DNA of 20,902 nt, from NCBI GenBank assembly GCA_030841965.1, contig JAUUSJ010000068.1, positions 1 to 20,902 on the forward strand. Direction: 5' to 3'. Below the pieces are notes generated by a model that had not been told where the DNA came from, did no database searches, and saw only the letters and a list, made by a program, of their open reading frames with translations. Position 1 is the stretch's first letter; each line of letters starts with the position of its first letter. Source of the DNA: Blautia sp. (GTDB taxonomy: Bacteria > Bacillota > Clostridia > Lachnospirales > Lachnospiraceae). A program made the translations under genes and the position numbers. Positions 20,822 through 20,902 of this stretch are shown one piece after another.

Positions 20822-20902
20822 GCCAATACACAGCGAAGAGAGCCCATAGATATGTCCTCTAAAAACGATAGAGAGTGGAGCGGTTTTTCGATATACTTAG
20901 CT
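20822..20902 (+). repeat. Copy of the chromosomal repeat, cut by the window edge
   Basis: Aligns without gaps to 13791-13871 in the same orientation, and 20822-20876 aligns in inverse orientation to 1-58. The internal copy continues into a GC-rich palindrome after this point, so the missing part probably lies just outside the window. Confidence 0.85.

Noticed and set aside
1..20902. tRNA, rRNA or known riboswitch
   Set aside because: No cloverleaf, rRNA segment or recognised aptamer was seen on reading either strand; a covariance-model scan could still find one.

Overview
The window looks like chromosome from a low-GC anaerobic Firmicute, most likely a Lachnospiraceae-type Clostridium relative. 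Pointers are the gene families (pyrB-pyrI, a DUF5685-DnaJ pair, a FeoA-like protein, TTG and GTG starts with strong GGAGG sites) and many intergenic repeats. All recognisable chromosomal genes lie on the minus strand. Both window edges cut through inverted copies of the same repeat, as expected if this is a contig that broke at repeats.

Positions 1-1222 hold a repeat block and a RibD-like reductase gene. Positions about 1223-11620 are a 10.4-kb integrated mobilizable element with all its genes on the plus strand, so it stands out by strand, higher GC in its backbone, and gene content. It carries a RepA-like AAA ATPase, a MobV relaxase, a ParB-like protein, a PC4/YdbC-type ssDNA-binding protein, a TnpX/TndX-type large serine recombinase, TnpV and two sigma-70 region-4-like proteins. 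It has no secretion-system genes, so it should need a helper. Its ends are imperfect inverted repeats bordered by GA dinucleotides, the core used by the Tn4451 family. Between TnpV and the sigma-like genes sits an AT-rich cargo: a GntR (YtrA-type) repressor, an ABC ATPase, an ABC-2 permease and zinc-ribbon-like proteins.

The most striking non-coding structure in the element is three copies of one module (2664-3131): 9-bp TGACAG iterons, a TTGGGAT-N-CCCC core, then inverted iterons. They surround a hairpin-rich, oriT-like segment between repA and mob, and the first copy is translated as the RepA tail. This is the best candidate for an under-described replication or transfer control region.

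Positions 11621-20902 return to chromosome: an alpha/beta-hydrolase lipoprotein, a 1.7-kb gene-free tract made of four different tandem arrays plus a 194-bp palindrome, pyrB-pyrI with a candidate attenuator leader, a DUF2156 protein, a cysteine synthase-like enzyme, a structured repeat, a small FeoA-like protein with 20-bp phased repeats upstream, and a DUF5685-DnaJ operon.
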